The notes beneath the pieces were generated by a model, which searched no databases, had not been told where the DNA came from, and saw nothing but the letters and a program-made list of their open reading frames with translations. This document shows positions 34,590 through 46,325 of a stretch of DNA of 64,000 nucleotides, one piece after another (positions within the stretch are counted from its first letter, which is position 1; each line of letters begins with the position of its first letter). Position numbers and translations under genes: made by a program. Origin of the DNA: Bubalus kerabau (taxonomy: Eukaryota > Chordata > Mammalia > Artiodactyla > Bovidae); the NCBI RefSeq assembly GCF_029407905.1, contig NC_073643.1:34072501-34136500 (forward strand), read 5' to 3'.

Positions 34590-35240
34590 TTTGGTTTAAA
34601 ATTTTATTTCTACATTAAGATAAAATGTGCACTGAATGAAATTCCTAGATCCCAGCTATACAAACAGATGAGTTGTGACAAATTTATCCACCTATGTAAC
34701 CCACATGGGCTTCCTTGGTGGCTCAGTGGTAAAGAATCTGCCTGTTAATGCAGGAGATGTGGGTTCCATCCCTGGGTTAGGAAGATTTCCTGGAGAAGGA
34801 AATGGTGGCCCGCTCCAGTATTCTTGCCTGGGAAATCCCATGGGCAGAGGAGCCCTGCAGACTATAGTCCATGGGGTCAAAAAGGAGTCAGACACAACTT
34901 AGTGACTAAACAACACTGTGAAATATAACCCACACCCCAATCAAGATTTAGCCGTCACCCCAGAAGATTCCCTAGTGCCAACTTTCCAGTCAATCCCCAC
35001 CCTCCATAAGTACTGCTCTTTTGATTTCTATCTCCATGGTTTCACTTTGCCTCTTCTTGATCTCCGCACAAATGGAGTCTTATTGCAGGTATTTTTTGGT
35101 GTCCAGCTTCTTTTATTTAACCAAATGTTCTTGAAATTCAACCATGTTACTATGGGCATCATTTTTATTGAGTAGTCTTTTCTTATATACAATACCACAA
35201 TTTGATTATCCATTCTTTTGTCGTTGAACTTAATACTATT
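34590..35240 (-). repeat. Old L1 3' UTR split by a SINE
   Basis: 'agccgtcaccccagaagatt', 'gatttctatctccatggttt', 'ttcaaccatgttactatggg' and 'taccacaatttgattatcca' are in reverse L1M order. The SINE is at 34707-34912. Confidence 0.7.
34707..34912 (+). mobile_element. Bov-tA SINE
   Basis: 'gggcttccttggtggctcag' to 'acacaacttagtgactaaac'. Confidence 0.9.
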
Positions 35241-35669
35241 AACTTTTTAAAAGGTGGCTTTTTATTTTGTAAAGTAATTCAGAAAAACTGAGTAGGATCT
35301 TATATAATAAATGCTAGTGGACACTTTCACCTTTTCCTTTTATGCTCTTCTTTCTCTGTTCAGAGAGTCACTTTCCTGAAGTTGGTACTTCTCTTTTTTA
35401 TAATACTTGATTGACTTTGAGCATCTGTGACTGTAGATAAGATGTCTACTATCACTCTGATTTTTGTTATTCTGTAGATAATTTTTTTTCTCTCTGGTAA
35501 TTTCTTTCAAAGTTTTGCATTTTTATTGCAAGTTGTCTGAGAATGGCAGAGTAGGTGCAGCTGTTTTAAGACTGCTGATGGTCTAAAATGATTTAAAATT
35601 TATTTTGCTTAGTATTCAGAAAGTACTTTTACTTTGAGGACTTATGTCTTTCTTCAGTTCTGGAAAATT

Positions 35670-35979
35670 GTTGTTGTTGTTCTGCCACTCAGTTGTGTCT
35701 TACTCTTTGCGACCCCAAGGACTGAAGCATGCCAGGCTCCCCTGTCCTTCACTGTCTCCCAGAGTTTTCTCAGATTCATGTCCATTGAGTTGGTGATGCT
35801 ATCCATCTATCTCATCCTCTGCCAGCCCCTTTTGTTGCCTTCAATTTTTCCCAGCATCAGGGTCTTTTCCAATGAATCAGTTCTTTGCATCAAGGGGCCA
35901 AAGTATTGGCGCTTCAGCATCAGTCCTTCCGATGAATATTCAGGGTTGATCTCTTTTAGGACTGACTGGTATGATTACT
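35670..35979 (-). mobile_element. BovB LINE 3' end with TSD
   Basis: Reverse BovB 3' region starting (TTG)n then 'actcagttgtgtcttactct', ending 'cttttaggactgactggt'. TSD tggaaaatt at 35661-35669 and 35980-35988. Confidence 0.88.
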
Positions 35980-35988
35980 TGGAAAATT

Positions 35989-38066
35989 AACCATAATTTA
36001 TCTTCAAATATTGCTTTCTTCATAATTCTCTCCACTCTTTTATTCTGGAATTCCTGTTAAACAAATGTGGGAGCCTTAGAAACAGTTCTCCATACTTGGT
36101 TACTTTTTCATTCTTTTGGCTCCCCCATCTCATTTTGAACATCTCGGTTCTATGTTGCAGTTTAAAAATGCACTGCGTACTCAGCTGGAGTTCATCCATT
36201 CATTGTATAGTCTATTTCAATAATCGTATTGCTTATTTCCAAGATTTTTAATTAGTTTTTTTCACATTGACCTATTAATAAACTATATTTCTAAAATAGA
36301 AGTTATACTTTATTTCCATGAACATTTTTTATTATTTTAAAGTCTATCAAAGTGTATAAATTAGTTTAATCTGGAAGGAACAAATGTTTGAAATACTGAT
36401 TTTGCTGCTTATTCCCCCCCAACAAAATTTTACTCCATGGCCCATTTACTTATTGTTTTCTCCATAAAATGGCCTTAATTCTTAAGTTTTCATTTAAATA
36501 CGGTGAAACAGAGGTCCATGGTAGTTTCTGTGATAATGTATGCAGTGGCCTAAACTTTAATCATGTAAAATGATCCCTACAAGGATAGTGTCTAAATATT
36601 GACACACTTAAAACATGCTGTAAGGTTTTTCTGATATTAAAATCATATATGCATTTGCAAAATATTCAAATAACTTGGACATGTTTAAAGCAGAAAACAA
36701 TGATTGTTTCATATTGATAAAGATTCAGTTTATGAAATAAATATATAGAGACTATATTTAAATGTTTTAAACATTTGACCTTAATAGGCCATTTAATAAC
36801 AGGCATGTTTTGCTTAATTGTAGATATTATTCCATAATAATAAATATAAAGCTTCATCAATTTTTTAAAGATATTTTAAAGTATTAGAGATAGGAATTGG
36901 GTCTGGTTTATTTCATCAGTCCCCCATTGTGGGGCATTCAGGTTGTTTCTAGTTCACTGTAATAGACAATGCTGTGAATACACTTTTAAATATCTGAAGT
37001 TGCGAGAATCTTTCAGAATAAAATATGCCACCTAAATATATTTCATGTCCCTTGCTTTTTATTATTGTGGTAACACATAACAAAATTTATAAGATGGACT
37101 ATTTTTAAGTGTATAGTTCAGTAGCATTAAGTACATTCACATTGTTGTGCAATCATTCTTGCTTTCAACAGACTGTGAGTTGAATTTACAGTTCAATTGA
37201 ATAAATTTCTTGATGATGAAATATGTTGCAGATAACCCTCAAGAAATCCCAGGCGTGCTTTCAGTTTTTAAGTGTTTTGATAGCTCTTCCTTGGATAATG
37301 TGGCTTTTCATCAAAGGATTAGGGAAATGTCATACACATAAGGTATCCAAAAAGAAAGACTTGAGACTTGCCTACTCTGTTTACAAATGTTATAGAAAAT
37401 AATACCTAAGGGTGGAATACCTAAGGGTTAAAGTATTTTGTTCTACAAATTTGATCAGACCTGCATTTATTTTTATCTGTTTTAATAGGGTGCTCATATC
37501 CCAAGTTTACAGGAAAATTAAGGCAGTTATCCTGATATTGACTTAAATATTATTTGGGATTATTTTCTATGTTGTAGAAAGCAACTAGCATTTATTTAGT
37601 TTTCTGAGCCTAGAAAAAAGATGGGAAAAAACCAAGATTGGATCCAAAAATAAAATGAAATAAAGGAAAAGTCATCAGTAATCCCTCCACTTGGAGCTGT
37701 AGCGTTTTAGAGTATTTCCTTCTTGTTTTCTTCCTTTGACTTGGTTATATCATCGTTTCACAAAATGTGTTCTGAAGAACAAATGCTCTCTGTTAAAAAG
37801 CTTTTTGTGGTTATCAGAAGATGTGGTATACAGAAGATGATTTTCTCAATTTAGAAATTCACAATTCTCGTTAGCATGTTCATAGCTTTTTGATTAAGAA
37901 ATATCTCTAAATTTCTTTAACTCAGTATTCTCCACCCAGTTTGGTTCAAGAATCCTTCTTACGGCATCTTCCCATTTTCAATAGGTATTTGGTGATGATG
38001 GCACAGCTGTCTCTGACTGCATTACTTGCAGTCTGCCTATTTTCATCATTTTTTTGCCCCAAGAAG
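35989..38066. other. Intergenic DNA with old L1 pieces
   Basis: 36890-37180 carries reverse L1M phrases ('gggcattcaggttgtttcta', 'ttaagtacattcacattgtt'). The rest is AT-rich and unrecognised. No gene seen. Confidence 0.5.
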
Positions 38067-38083
38067 CAGAGCAGTTGCTTTCT

Positions 38084-38699
38084 TTTTTAAAAAATTTATT
38101 TTATTGAAGTATAGTTTATTTACATTGTTGCGTTAATTTCTTCTGTACAGCAAAGTGATTCAGTTATACACACACACACACACATATATATACACATTCT
38201 TTTTCATGTTCTTTTCCATTATGGTTTATCATAGGATATTGAATATGATTCTCTGTGCTATACAGTAGGGACTTTTTGTTTATCCATTCTAATAGTAGTT
38301 TGCCTCTGCTAACACCAAACTCTCAGTCCACCCCTTCCCAACCTCCCCTCCTTCTTGGTGACCACAAGTCTGAGAAGTCCCTTTTAGAGATGTTCTTTGG
38401 GGCTGTTCTGCTTATCTAGGTGGGGGCTGATATTTACCTATTGAATCTTTCTGGGTCAGGATCTAGAGTTTCTTGTCTTCATGCCTTCCTAAATATGGCT
38501 ATTATTTCTTATGCGATAGTCGATGGCCAGAGAAGAATGCACTGAAATTATGGAAGTAAATGAAGATCACCTAAATGAGAATACTTACCCAGAGCTTGCT
38601 TTGGCAAGGCAGTCAGTTGCCATCACTGGCCTTTGGCGGAGACCAAAGGCAGGCAGGGAAGTGGGAAAGTTTATCGTGGAAACAGGGAGGCTCAAGTCT
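38084..38699 (-). mobile_element. L1 insertion with unexplained 5' segment
   Basis: A perfect 17-bp TSD (cagagcagttgctttct) lies at 38067-38083 and 38700-38716. The left half (38084-38390) is a clear reverse L1 3' end with 'cagcaaagtgattcagttat' and 'gtgctatacagtaggg'. The right half (about 38391-38699) I do not recognise as L1; it lies at the 5' side of the insertion. Confidence 0.88.
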
Positions 38700-38994
38700 C
38701 AGAGCAGTTGCTTTCTGTGCTATGTGACTCTAGTCTTGTGGGTATGTGAGATGCAATTTCTGCTGGACTGATAGGAAGCTAACAGAGGACATGGATTAAG
38801 AGCCCCAAATTTAGAGGCAGTCCTTAAGTCAAATGCCTATGTTTCAGTTTTAATACGTGTCAAAGGAGGTTAATAAAAGTACTGATTATCCAAGATTATG
38901 AAAAAATTGACATATGCATCTATCACTTAACACAAGCTTAGGGGTATTAAGTGCTCAAATATGCTAGCAATATGGCTGCACAATTACTAGCAGT

Positions 38995-39150
38995 GGACTG
39001 TCACATTAGTAGTAGTACTAGCAGCCATAGTACTAGTATTTGCAGCAGCATTAGTAGTAATAGTAGTAGCCATCGTAGTAGAAGCTGTAATGCTAATAGC
39101 AGTATCGGTATTAATAGTTAGTGTCCTAGCAGTATGAGGAGTATGATAGC
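38995..39150. repeat. Degenerate AGT/AGC triplet repeat
   Basis: Many short 'tagtagta', 'agcagcat' and 'gtagtag' steps over about 150 bp. An imperfect trinucleotide microsatellite without coding support. Confidence 0.8.
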
Positions 39151-39829
39151 ATCCTCGCACTTTCAGAAGTTATAGAATTAATTTACCTTTGAAATTAGGC
39201 CAAAATCAAATCAGTTTAAGAATTCTGAGATGGCTTATTAAACCAATGAAAACAAAATAGTGAATATCCTTTTGTAATTCATGCTACTCTGGAGCCTGGT
39301 AAGAGTGGAACAGGCTGGGTGTTTTGAGTCTAGGAAGCAATTACCTTGTAAGTGCGCGTCCTGAGGCAATGCGCTCGTGGGTCAGGGAAATTTGAGGAGA
39401 GAGCGAGGCATTTATTTCACACTCACAAAATCTTCAGGCAATTTGCAGCCAGTGAGCAGAGTCGTCGTGACCCAAATGGAATTGCATAAGAGAATAGCAT
39501 GCCACAAACAGGACAGAACTGATTTATTTAGTAACATTTGGGAACCATTTATAGAAGTTGTGTCCATTTATATTAATAGCTAGTGTTGGGGCTGATGAAA
39601 TAGATGGCTTGTCCACAGTCATCGTCTCCTGAATGAAGGTGGGATGGAAAACTGGATAGATCCAAGAAAAAAGTGCTTCCTCTTACCATTAGGATTTTTC
39701 ACAAATGTATCAAGCCTTAAACAGTTCTTTTACATGTATTTTATATGCTGTTTTGGAAAGAATAAAATGGAAAAGCCATTTATTTTTGGCTTGAACAATA
39801 TTTGCTAGATATCAGGCATGAAAGACTCA

Positions 39830-39995
39830 CACAATTTCTTTGTGAAAATATAAGATTAACTAATGGTTAATAAGCACTTAATATGAATAATGCCATTTAG
39901 GGGTTTTTCCCCCTCCAAATCCTTTAAAGTAGGTCCATTTACCATCCCGCTTTTACAGATGAAGTAGGAATGAGGCCCAGAGGTTGACTTTCCCA
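39830..39995 (-). repeat. MIR SINE
   Basis: 'taagcacttaatatgaataa', 'gcttttacagatgaagtag' and 'aggcccagaggttg' in reverse order. 39151-39829 and 39996-40511 show no gene. Confidence 0.6.
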
Positions 39996-40525
39996 GGGTA
40001 AGGGAGGAAAAAATTCTTCTTCCTATTGCATTCCTAGATTCTCCAATTCTCACCCTATAAACTGTGCCAGAAGACAGATTCACAAGAGAAACACATACAG
40101 ATTTACTTAATGTAAGTTTTGCATGACATAGAAGTCTTCATAAGGGAACGAAGACCCCAAGACATGCTAAGCTTGAGGATTTTTATGCTAGGTTTCATGG
40201 AGAGTGGAACGTCAGGAGGAGAAAATGAGAACAGGCAGATGGTATGAACACAGGTAGTCAACTAGGGCCTGTTTGGATTCATCTTGGGCCCTTTGTCTTC
40301 AGGAGGGTCTCATGACCTGCTTCAGGGATGAAGAGGGAGGTCAAAGAGTCCTTCCTGCACATACTTTCTCAAAGTCCTCCAGCTTAAAATAGTCAATATG
40401 CCAAGGTGCCATATTTTGAGGTAGCATGTTCTGAACCTCATCAAAGGCAAAGTTTCTCAAGGTCTCTGAGCCTGATCTTATAAAATGAGTGGCTTGCAAT
40501 GGTGCTGTGATTCTCATACTCATTT

Positions 40526-40682
40526 TTAAAATATTTATTTATTTGGCTGCCCTGGCTCTATATTGTGGCTTGTGTGCTCTTTAGTTGCAGCATGTGGGAT
40601 CTAGTTCCCTGACCAGGACTGAACCCAGGCCCCCTGAATTGGGAGCATGAAGTCTTAGCCACTGGACCACCAAGGAATTCCC
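40526..40682 (-). mobile_element. CHR-type SINE with TSD
   Basis: 'ttatttggctgccctggctc' to 'ggaccaccaaggaattcc'. A 14-bp TSD with one mismatch (tctcatactcattt) lies at 40512-40525 and 40683-40696, inside a MER5-like relic. Confidence 0.85.
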
Positions 40683-40689
40683 TCTCATA

Positions 40690-40870
40690 CCCATTTATAC
40701 ACCAGAATCACTTGAAGAGCTTGCCAGAAAGATGGAGATTCCTGGATCCAAACTTGACAATTCAGATTTAGTAATTTCTAATGGGGTGGGGGTCCCAGGC
40801 ACTGAATAAACCTCTGTCAGAGATTCTGATCTGTGATGCCCTGTGTGACTATAAAAGTAAATCGGTGATC
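40690..40870. repeat. MER5-like DNA-transposon relic
   Basis: 'caccagaatcacttgaagag', 'agattcctggatccaaac' and 'gattctgatctgtgatgc'. Its left end is on the other side of the SINE near 40500. Confidence 0.55.
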
Positions 40871-41269
40871 CTACAGCTTGTTGCTCTCTTGGCATCATAG
40901 GTGGATTCTGATGTGAGAAGCTGCTGAGATGGCAGCAGCAGAACATCATTAAGCGAAAGCACAGCTAAATCATCTGTGCATCAAATGAGGCTAATTACAC
41001 CAGCAAAACTCTTCCCGTCAGCATATGGATGAAGTGCACCATGGAAGCAGCTGGGAGAGATGTACCCCCTTTCCAAACTCACTCAGCAAGATGGAAGTGA
41101 GCTGAGGCAGCGTCCCTTCCTGAAGTTTCTAAATCTGCATGATCATCAAAAGCATTTGGTCACCAGAATAGTAATACGAATCTGAAAGCTTACAAGCAAC
41201 AATTCAGATCATTTTCTCAGGATAGCTTCCTATTTACATGCAAATGATGATTTTCTATTTTCTTTATAA

Positions 41270-41460
41270 ACGTGCTCAGTTCTGTCCAACTCTTTGCAGC
41301 AACCCCATGGACGATAGCCCACGAGGCTCCTCTGTCCATGGGATTTCCCAGGCAAGAATACTGGAGTGGGTTGCCATTGCCTTCTCTAGACAATCTTCCC
41401 TACCTGGTGGCTGAACCCATATCTCCATTGGCAAGCAGATTCTTTTTCACTAAGAAACCT
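41270..41460 (-). mobile_element. Bov-tA SINE
   Basis: 'cgtgctcagttctgtccaac' to 'ggcaagcagattctttttca'. The head is degraded. Confidence 0.85.
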
Positions 41461-41659
41461 GAGAATCCTATCACAATTCCACCTAAAAGCCTCTGAGTTG
41501 CTTTCTGCAAGAGCAACAAGATTTTTTAAACCATTTTTGTTTATTGCCATTAATATAATGGTTTCTGTTATGAAAGTGGTTTATAAAATGTATTATATTT
41601 CACAGTTGCCGTTGTTTTTCTTCAAGTGTTTCTGTGGTTATCCGTGAAATGTGAAACTG

Positions 41660-41925
41660 GCAATATTTAACGTGTATTGAGGGTTTGCTCTGAGCCATGC
41701 ACCATCCTACTTAATTTATATATTTACATCAGTATCTATCTGTATCCTCATTTAATTCTCTCATTAATAACATATGGTGACTATTACTCTCAGATATCTT
41801 TTATATGATGAGGAATTAGGGGTCAGTAAGTTGCCAAAACATCACATAGTTATTAAGGAGTGGAGCTGTGGTTTGAATCCAGCAGACTGATTCCAGATCT
41901 TTGGCTTTTATATTTATATCATTAA
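41660..41925 (-). repeat. MIR SINE
   Basis: 'aacgtgtattgagggtttgc', 'tctgagccatgcaccatcct' and 'gtggtttgaatccagcagac' give the reverse MIR order. Confidence 0.65.
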
Positions 41926-42167
41926 TTCCCAAAGTACAAATTTTGGAAAGTAATTGCAAGGATACTAGTAATTTTTAAAAGAAAAAAAAAAAGCTTGAAT
42001 TAACTAAATAAAGTTGGGGAGTATTGGGCTAAATAAATGGGTTTCTTTCACATATTATTTCTCAGAGTCTGAAAGTTCATGTGCTTTACAAATCTCTAAA
42101 AGACAATTGCAGAATATAACATTTCCAAACCTCCTTGAACACAAAACTCTTGTTGGTACAGTCTCTT

Positions 42168-42262
42168 TGTGTGTGTGTGTGTGCACGCGTGCGTGTGTGT
42201 GTGTGTGCGCACGTGCGTGTGTGTGCGTGCTCAGTACTGTCCAACTCTTTGTGATCACTGTT
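42168..42262 (-). repeat. (TG)n microsatellite with SINE stub
   Basis: TG/CG alternation (42168-42228) runs straight into 'gtgctcagtactgtccaact', the 3' tip of a reverse Bov-tA. Likely length-variable. Confidence 0.88.
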
Positions 42263-42589
42263 TTGCAAGCTAAGCCTCGGAAATTATGGTCTGCAAATCA
42301 GTTGTCTGGAAAGTGGTCTACCTCTCTGCCCGCTGAGGCCAAGCTTTTACTTCCCTTTTACAGGACTGGGTGGAAGAGGACGTCTCCACAAAGAGGCCAA
42401 GAGTAAGCTGCCACTGTGTATCTTTGTTCTTTACTTTAAAAATGATCATTCCAAGTAAATGGTAATAGCTTTCTGGGGAAAAATGTAGCCATATATATGA
42501 AAAGCCTCTTGATCTTGGGGTGTTCAAAACAAACCATTCGGGTAGAAAGAAAATATTAGAATGTCCATTTAAAACTTCTCACATGTAAT

Positions 42590-43740
42590 TTTTTCCATCT
42601 GTTTTATTATACAGATGTCTGTATACATTTAAATTCATTTATACTTATAAACATTATATATATTCAAGAATATATTGTTTGACAATGTCTATTTTATATT
42701 TATGTATAAATATAATTATATATTATAGATGATATTGAAATAGTAACACGTGTATATAATTTGCAAATAATATACATGTATTGAGGATGGGTTATAGTAA
42801 TATTGAGGGGATCACCTAGCCATACATATGAAAAGCCCTAAATTTCCTTATGTTCTTTGACTTGGTAATTATACTTCTTGGTATGTATTCGATTTATCCT
42901 AAAGAAATAAACTTGCATGTGTATAAATATTTTACTACAGGGGATATTTATTGAAGAAGTGCTGTGAGCATCAAAAACAGTCCAAATATTCAATAATTGG
43001 AGATTGGTTACATTAATTATGGAATTTCCATATAAAGAATCTTAACGGGGAGTTATTAAAAATAATGTAGTAGCAGAATATATTCTTGACTAGAAAAAAC
43101 ACATGATTTTGTAAGTTAAAAGACAGACAGATGACAAACGATTATTGAGTTTATATGCCTGGAAGGAAGGACTGACTAGAGTGATAAACCAAAATGTTCA
43201 TAGCGGGAGCTCTTAGTGATGCAATAAGGGGCAATTTTATGCTTCCATGTGTTATCCTAAGTTTTATACAATAAATGTATATTTTTGAGTAGGCACTATA
43301 TTTATATTTCAAAATTTGCAGTTATAAAAGGTATACAGTAACAGAGTGTATTTTCCTAGTCCTGTCCCCCAGACAACCCATTTCTTTCTCCAATAGCATC
43401 CACTAGTATTGGTTTCTTGTGTATCTTTCCAAGGATCTATTGATAAAGTTTGTATAAATATATATACATACATTGTTTTTATGTTTTATAACATAAATAA
43501 TAGCATACAATACACTGCTTTGTACACATCTATTATTTCACCCATGTTGGGGGTATATCTGTAGAATACATTCCTACACACTGAAAGTATGCATTTGGTC
43601 AAAGAGAGTATGCATTTTCATTTGGATAAGTATTGCCATATTGTCCTCTGAAGTTATGAAAAAGAAAATATTTTCATGATTGCTTCCAGTACTTTAATGG
43701 TTTGAGTTTTTTTTAATATTTCCATTTAGATCCATTTACA
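42590..43740 (+). repeat. Old L1 3' UTR sequence
   Basis: AT-rich. The 42810-43290 part follows old L1 phrases ('ttgacttggtaattatactt', 'ggagattggttacattaatt', 'cttccatgtgttatcctaag'). 43320-43720 is similar in style. No coding frame. Confidence 0.5.
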
Positions 43741-44199
43741 TTTTTATCCTGGCTTAATGGATATTCAATAAGAAAAACAAATTATTTAAAATATTAAATT
43801 CCTCATAGTGGAAATTCAAGTGCTGCTCATCCCCATCTGTTAGATCACAGGATCTGGATGCAAATAAGGGTATCTTGCAGAGGTTCAGCTTACACCGTGG
43901 GTGAGTAACATAGCCAGACCTCTGCTCGCCTGTGTGCTGTTTTATTTGCTTCCAGAGTCTCATGGTAGTCAAGAGGCAAGCCCCGAGAGCTTGATTTCCA
44001 CCTTCAAATGAATTTTTCACTTGAGTAGACCTCAAGTCGCTGTTTGGATTTTTCTTCTGAAATATTGTAAGTTGCTTTCATCATTTAAATAAGAAGTGGC
44101 CTCCCCTGCAGTACTTGGGTGTGTGTTTGGGCTGCATGAATTTGTATAGGAAGGAAGAGAACTAAGAGTTTACTCCTGTAGAGGTTTGGGAGGCCTGGC

Positions 44200-44350
44200 A
44201 AACCTAAGCAGCTGTACTGAAATGTCAGATGGATTTGCACAGCTGACTCAAGCTGCTGAAGAGAGGAGCATAGTAGTTCCATAAATTGACCGTCTCCAAC
44301 CAAGCCCTGCTTAATATAGTTACGGCATGAACTTAGTTGCGGTCACCCCT
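44200..44350 (+). promoter_or_regulatory. LMOD3: Candidate LMOD3 promoter elements
   Basis: Within 330 bp of the LMOD3 ATG there are two CAGCTG E-boxes (44209-44214 and 44240-44245), a CArG-like CCATAAATTG with one mismatch (44279-44288), and an AT-rich TTAATATAG (44311-44319) that could act as a TATA element. LMOD3 is known to be driven by SRF/MRTF and MEF2 in muscle. That these motifs act here is inference, and no MEF2 consensus was found. Confidence 0.4.
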
Positions 44351-44523
44351 AGCAGCTCAGCAAGCACCACTGGGGTTCTTGGTGGGGAGGGAAACCTCCT
44401 CAAGGTAGTATTGACCTGGGACATTTACTAACGGGGAACTTCTTGAGAGAGTTTTTTCTTTTTTTAAATCTTTGTTGATTATTTCTCCTCTTGTAGTAAG
44501 ATAGAAAAGTATTGAACAGAGTC

Positions 44524-44814
44524 ATGTCAGAACATAGCAGGAATTCAGATCAAGAAGAAATCGATGGGGAGATTGATGAAGAAGAAATCTTGGCCGCCTT
44601 GTCCCCAGAAGAGCTCAAAGAACTACAGTCGGAAATGGAGGTGATGGCCCCTGACCCCAGGCTTCCCGTGGGAATGATTCAGAAGGATCAGACCGACAAG
44701 CCACCAACAGGGAACTTTGACCATAAATCTCTCGTTGATTATATGTATTGGCAAAAGGCATCCAGACGCATGCTGGAAGACGAACGTGTTCCTGTCACCT
44801 TTGTGCCAACCAAG
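44524..44814 (+). CDS. LMOD3: LMOD3 exon 1 coding part (leiomodin-3 residues 1-97)
   Basis: Leiomodin-3 nucleates and elongates actin at thin-filament pointed ends in skeletal and cardiac muscle; human loss causes nemaline myopathy (family knowledge). The start ATG at 44524 gives MSEHSRNSDQEE, the conserved leiomodin-3 N-terminus; an in-frame TTG 12 nt upstream is not a start. The exon carries the tropomyosin/actin-binding N-terminal region: the LAALSPEELKELQSEMEVM helix (about residues 24-42), the PDPRLPVGMIQ motif and SLVDYMYWQKASRR. It ends CCAACCAAG before GTAAGT, phase 0. No intervening coding exon is expected before it. Confidence 0.97.
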
Positions 44815-45637
44815 GTAAGTGGGGATTTGTGTACAAGGGAGAAATGGCTTCCTGGCCTGGGCTGATGCATGTCCCTGTTGTAACTGTCTTTTCTCAAGAC
44901 TCCATGTTTTGTCTTGTTTTGTTGACATTTATACATAAATCATAATATTTAATCCTATGCCAGATCAGAACTTTCTAGAACACTTACATAGTATAATTGG
45001 GAGGGAAAAAGTGGTAATTTCTTGTAAATATCTCTTTTAAAAAATTTTGGGGGTTTCTTGTACAGGAAAACCTGTATTCTGTAGGCATGAAATTAGTATT
45101 TTATGAATTAACTCATAACCCAGAAGCATTTGTCTTTTATGCTTTTTTTGACTCACAGGACCCTTTACAATGCTGAAGAAAGCTCTTTGTCCTCCTTCTG
45201 GCACATGTGTACATATGCACTATTTCACATACAATCTCAAGTATGTCACAGTCCCCCTCAAGTTCAGCCACACACCCTGCAATTAAACCAAGTCCAGTAA
45301 CAAAAAATCCAACATTACCACAGTGCATTGGGTGTCAGTGGTGAATTTAGGAAGTTGATCCTATTAGGCTGTTTTAAAGATAGTACTTTCTTTAAATATG
45401 TTCCTTATATGAAAACTAGAAGTGCATATCAGCATATTTTTTTAATGTTTCACTTAAAAGTGACTTGGCAAAAAGAAAACAGAGATCCTCACAGGTAAAG
45501 TCTCTTGTAGTTATGCCTGCTGATTTATTTTTGGTAGGTACATCTTGTCACATTACCATCATACTAGCTGAAATTTTAGGAAAGTTATAAACTGATTTCA
45601 TGGTCAGGAGAGTTTAAACATGTACTGCACTTAAGAA

Positions 45638-45724
45638 TCCCAGGGACAGGGGAGCCTGGTGGGCTGCCGTCTATGGGGTCGCAGAGTTGGACACGACTGA
45701 AGCGACTTAGCAGCAGCAGCAGCA
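45638..45724 (+). mobile_element. Truncated Bov-A2 SINE with TSD
   Basis: An 87-bp 3' piece ending in (AGC)n. A perfect 11-bp TSD (gcacttaagaa) lies at 45627-45637 and 45725-45735. Confidence 0.92.
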
Positions 45725-46110
45725 GCACTTAAGAAAATAAGTTGCTGGCTTTACCAGGTTAGAGTTTAAGGCACAATTTATAGACAGTTTACTACTCAAG
45801 TAAAAGCCAATTCTACATGAATACCAATTTCCAAGAAAAACAAACTTGGGTACTTCTAACACTTTTTCTTCCTTTTGTATAATTCAAACAGCTTAATGGT
45901 TGGCTCCCCCTGCTGAGACAAATGAGAAATGCAGAGAAAACTTTAGGTAGTTTACATGTTAACTGTCAATTCCAACCTATAATGTTATGAGCAGTAAAAT
46001 CAAGGTCTTTCTTTTTTTAATTTTAGCCTTATATTTTATTGAAATAATATTGGTTTATAACACAGATTTCACATATACAACATTATATGTTTCTATTTCT
46101 ACATACGGTA

Positions 46111-46325
46111 GTCTCAGTTGCTAAGTCATGTCTGATTCTTTGCAACCCCATGGATTGTAGCCCGCCAGGTACTCTGTCCATGGAATTTTCCAGGCTAGAA
46201 TACTGGAGTGGGTTGCTATTTCCTCCTCCAGGGGATCTTCCTGACCCAAGGAGGATCGAATCATGTCTTCTATGTCTTCTGCATTGGTAGGCAGATTCTT
46301 TATGACTGAGCCACCTGGGAGGATC
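46111..46325 (-). mobile_element. Bov-tA SINE
   Basis: 'gtctcagttgctaagtcatg' to 'gagccacctgggaggatcc'. It carries a short duplicated 'atgtcttct' segment in its head. Confidence 0.88.

Noticed and set aside
38523..38771. 82-codon plus-strand frame in the unexplained part of an L1 insertion
   Set aside because: It crosses the target duplication, so cannot be an ancestral gene; no family match.
42014..42406. 130-codon frame over the (TG)n repeat
   Set aside because: Open only because of the Cys/Val repeat coded by the microsatellite.
44512..44523. LMOD3 start four codons upstream
   Set aside because: The first codon is TTG; the ATG at 44524 matches the conserved N-terminus.
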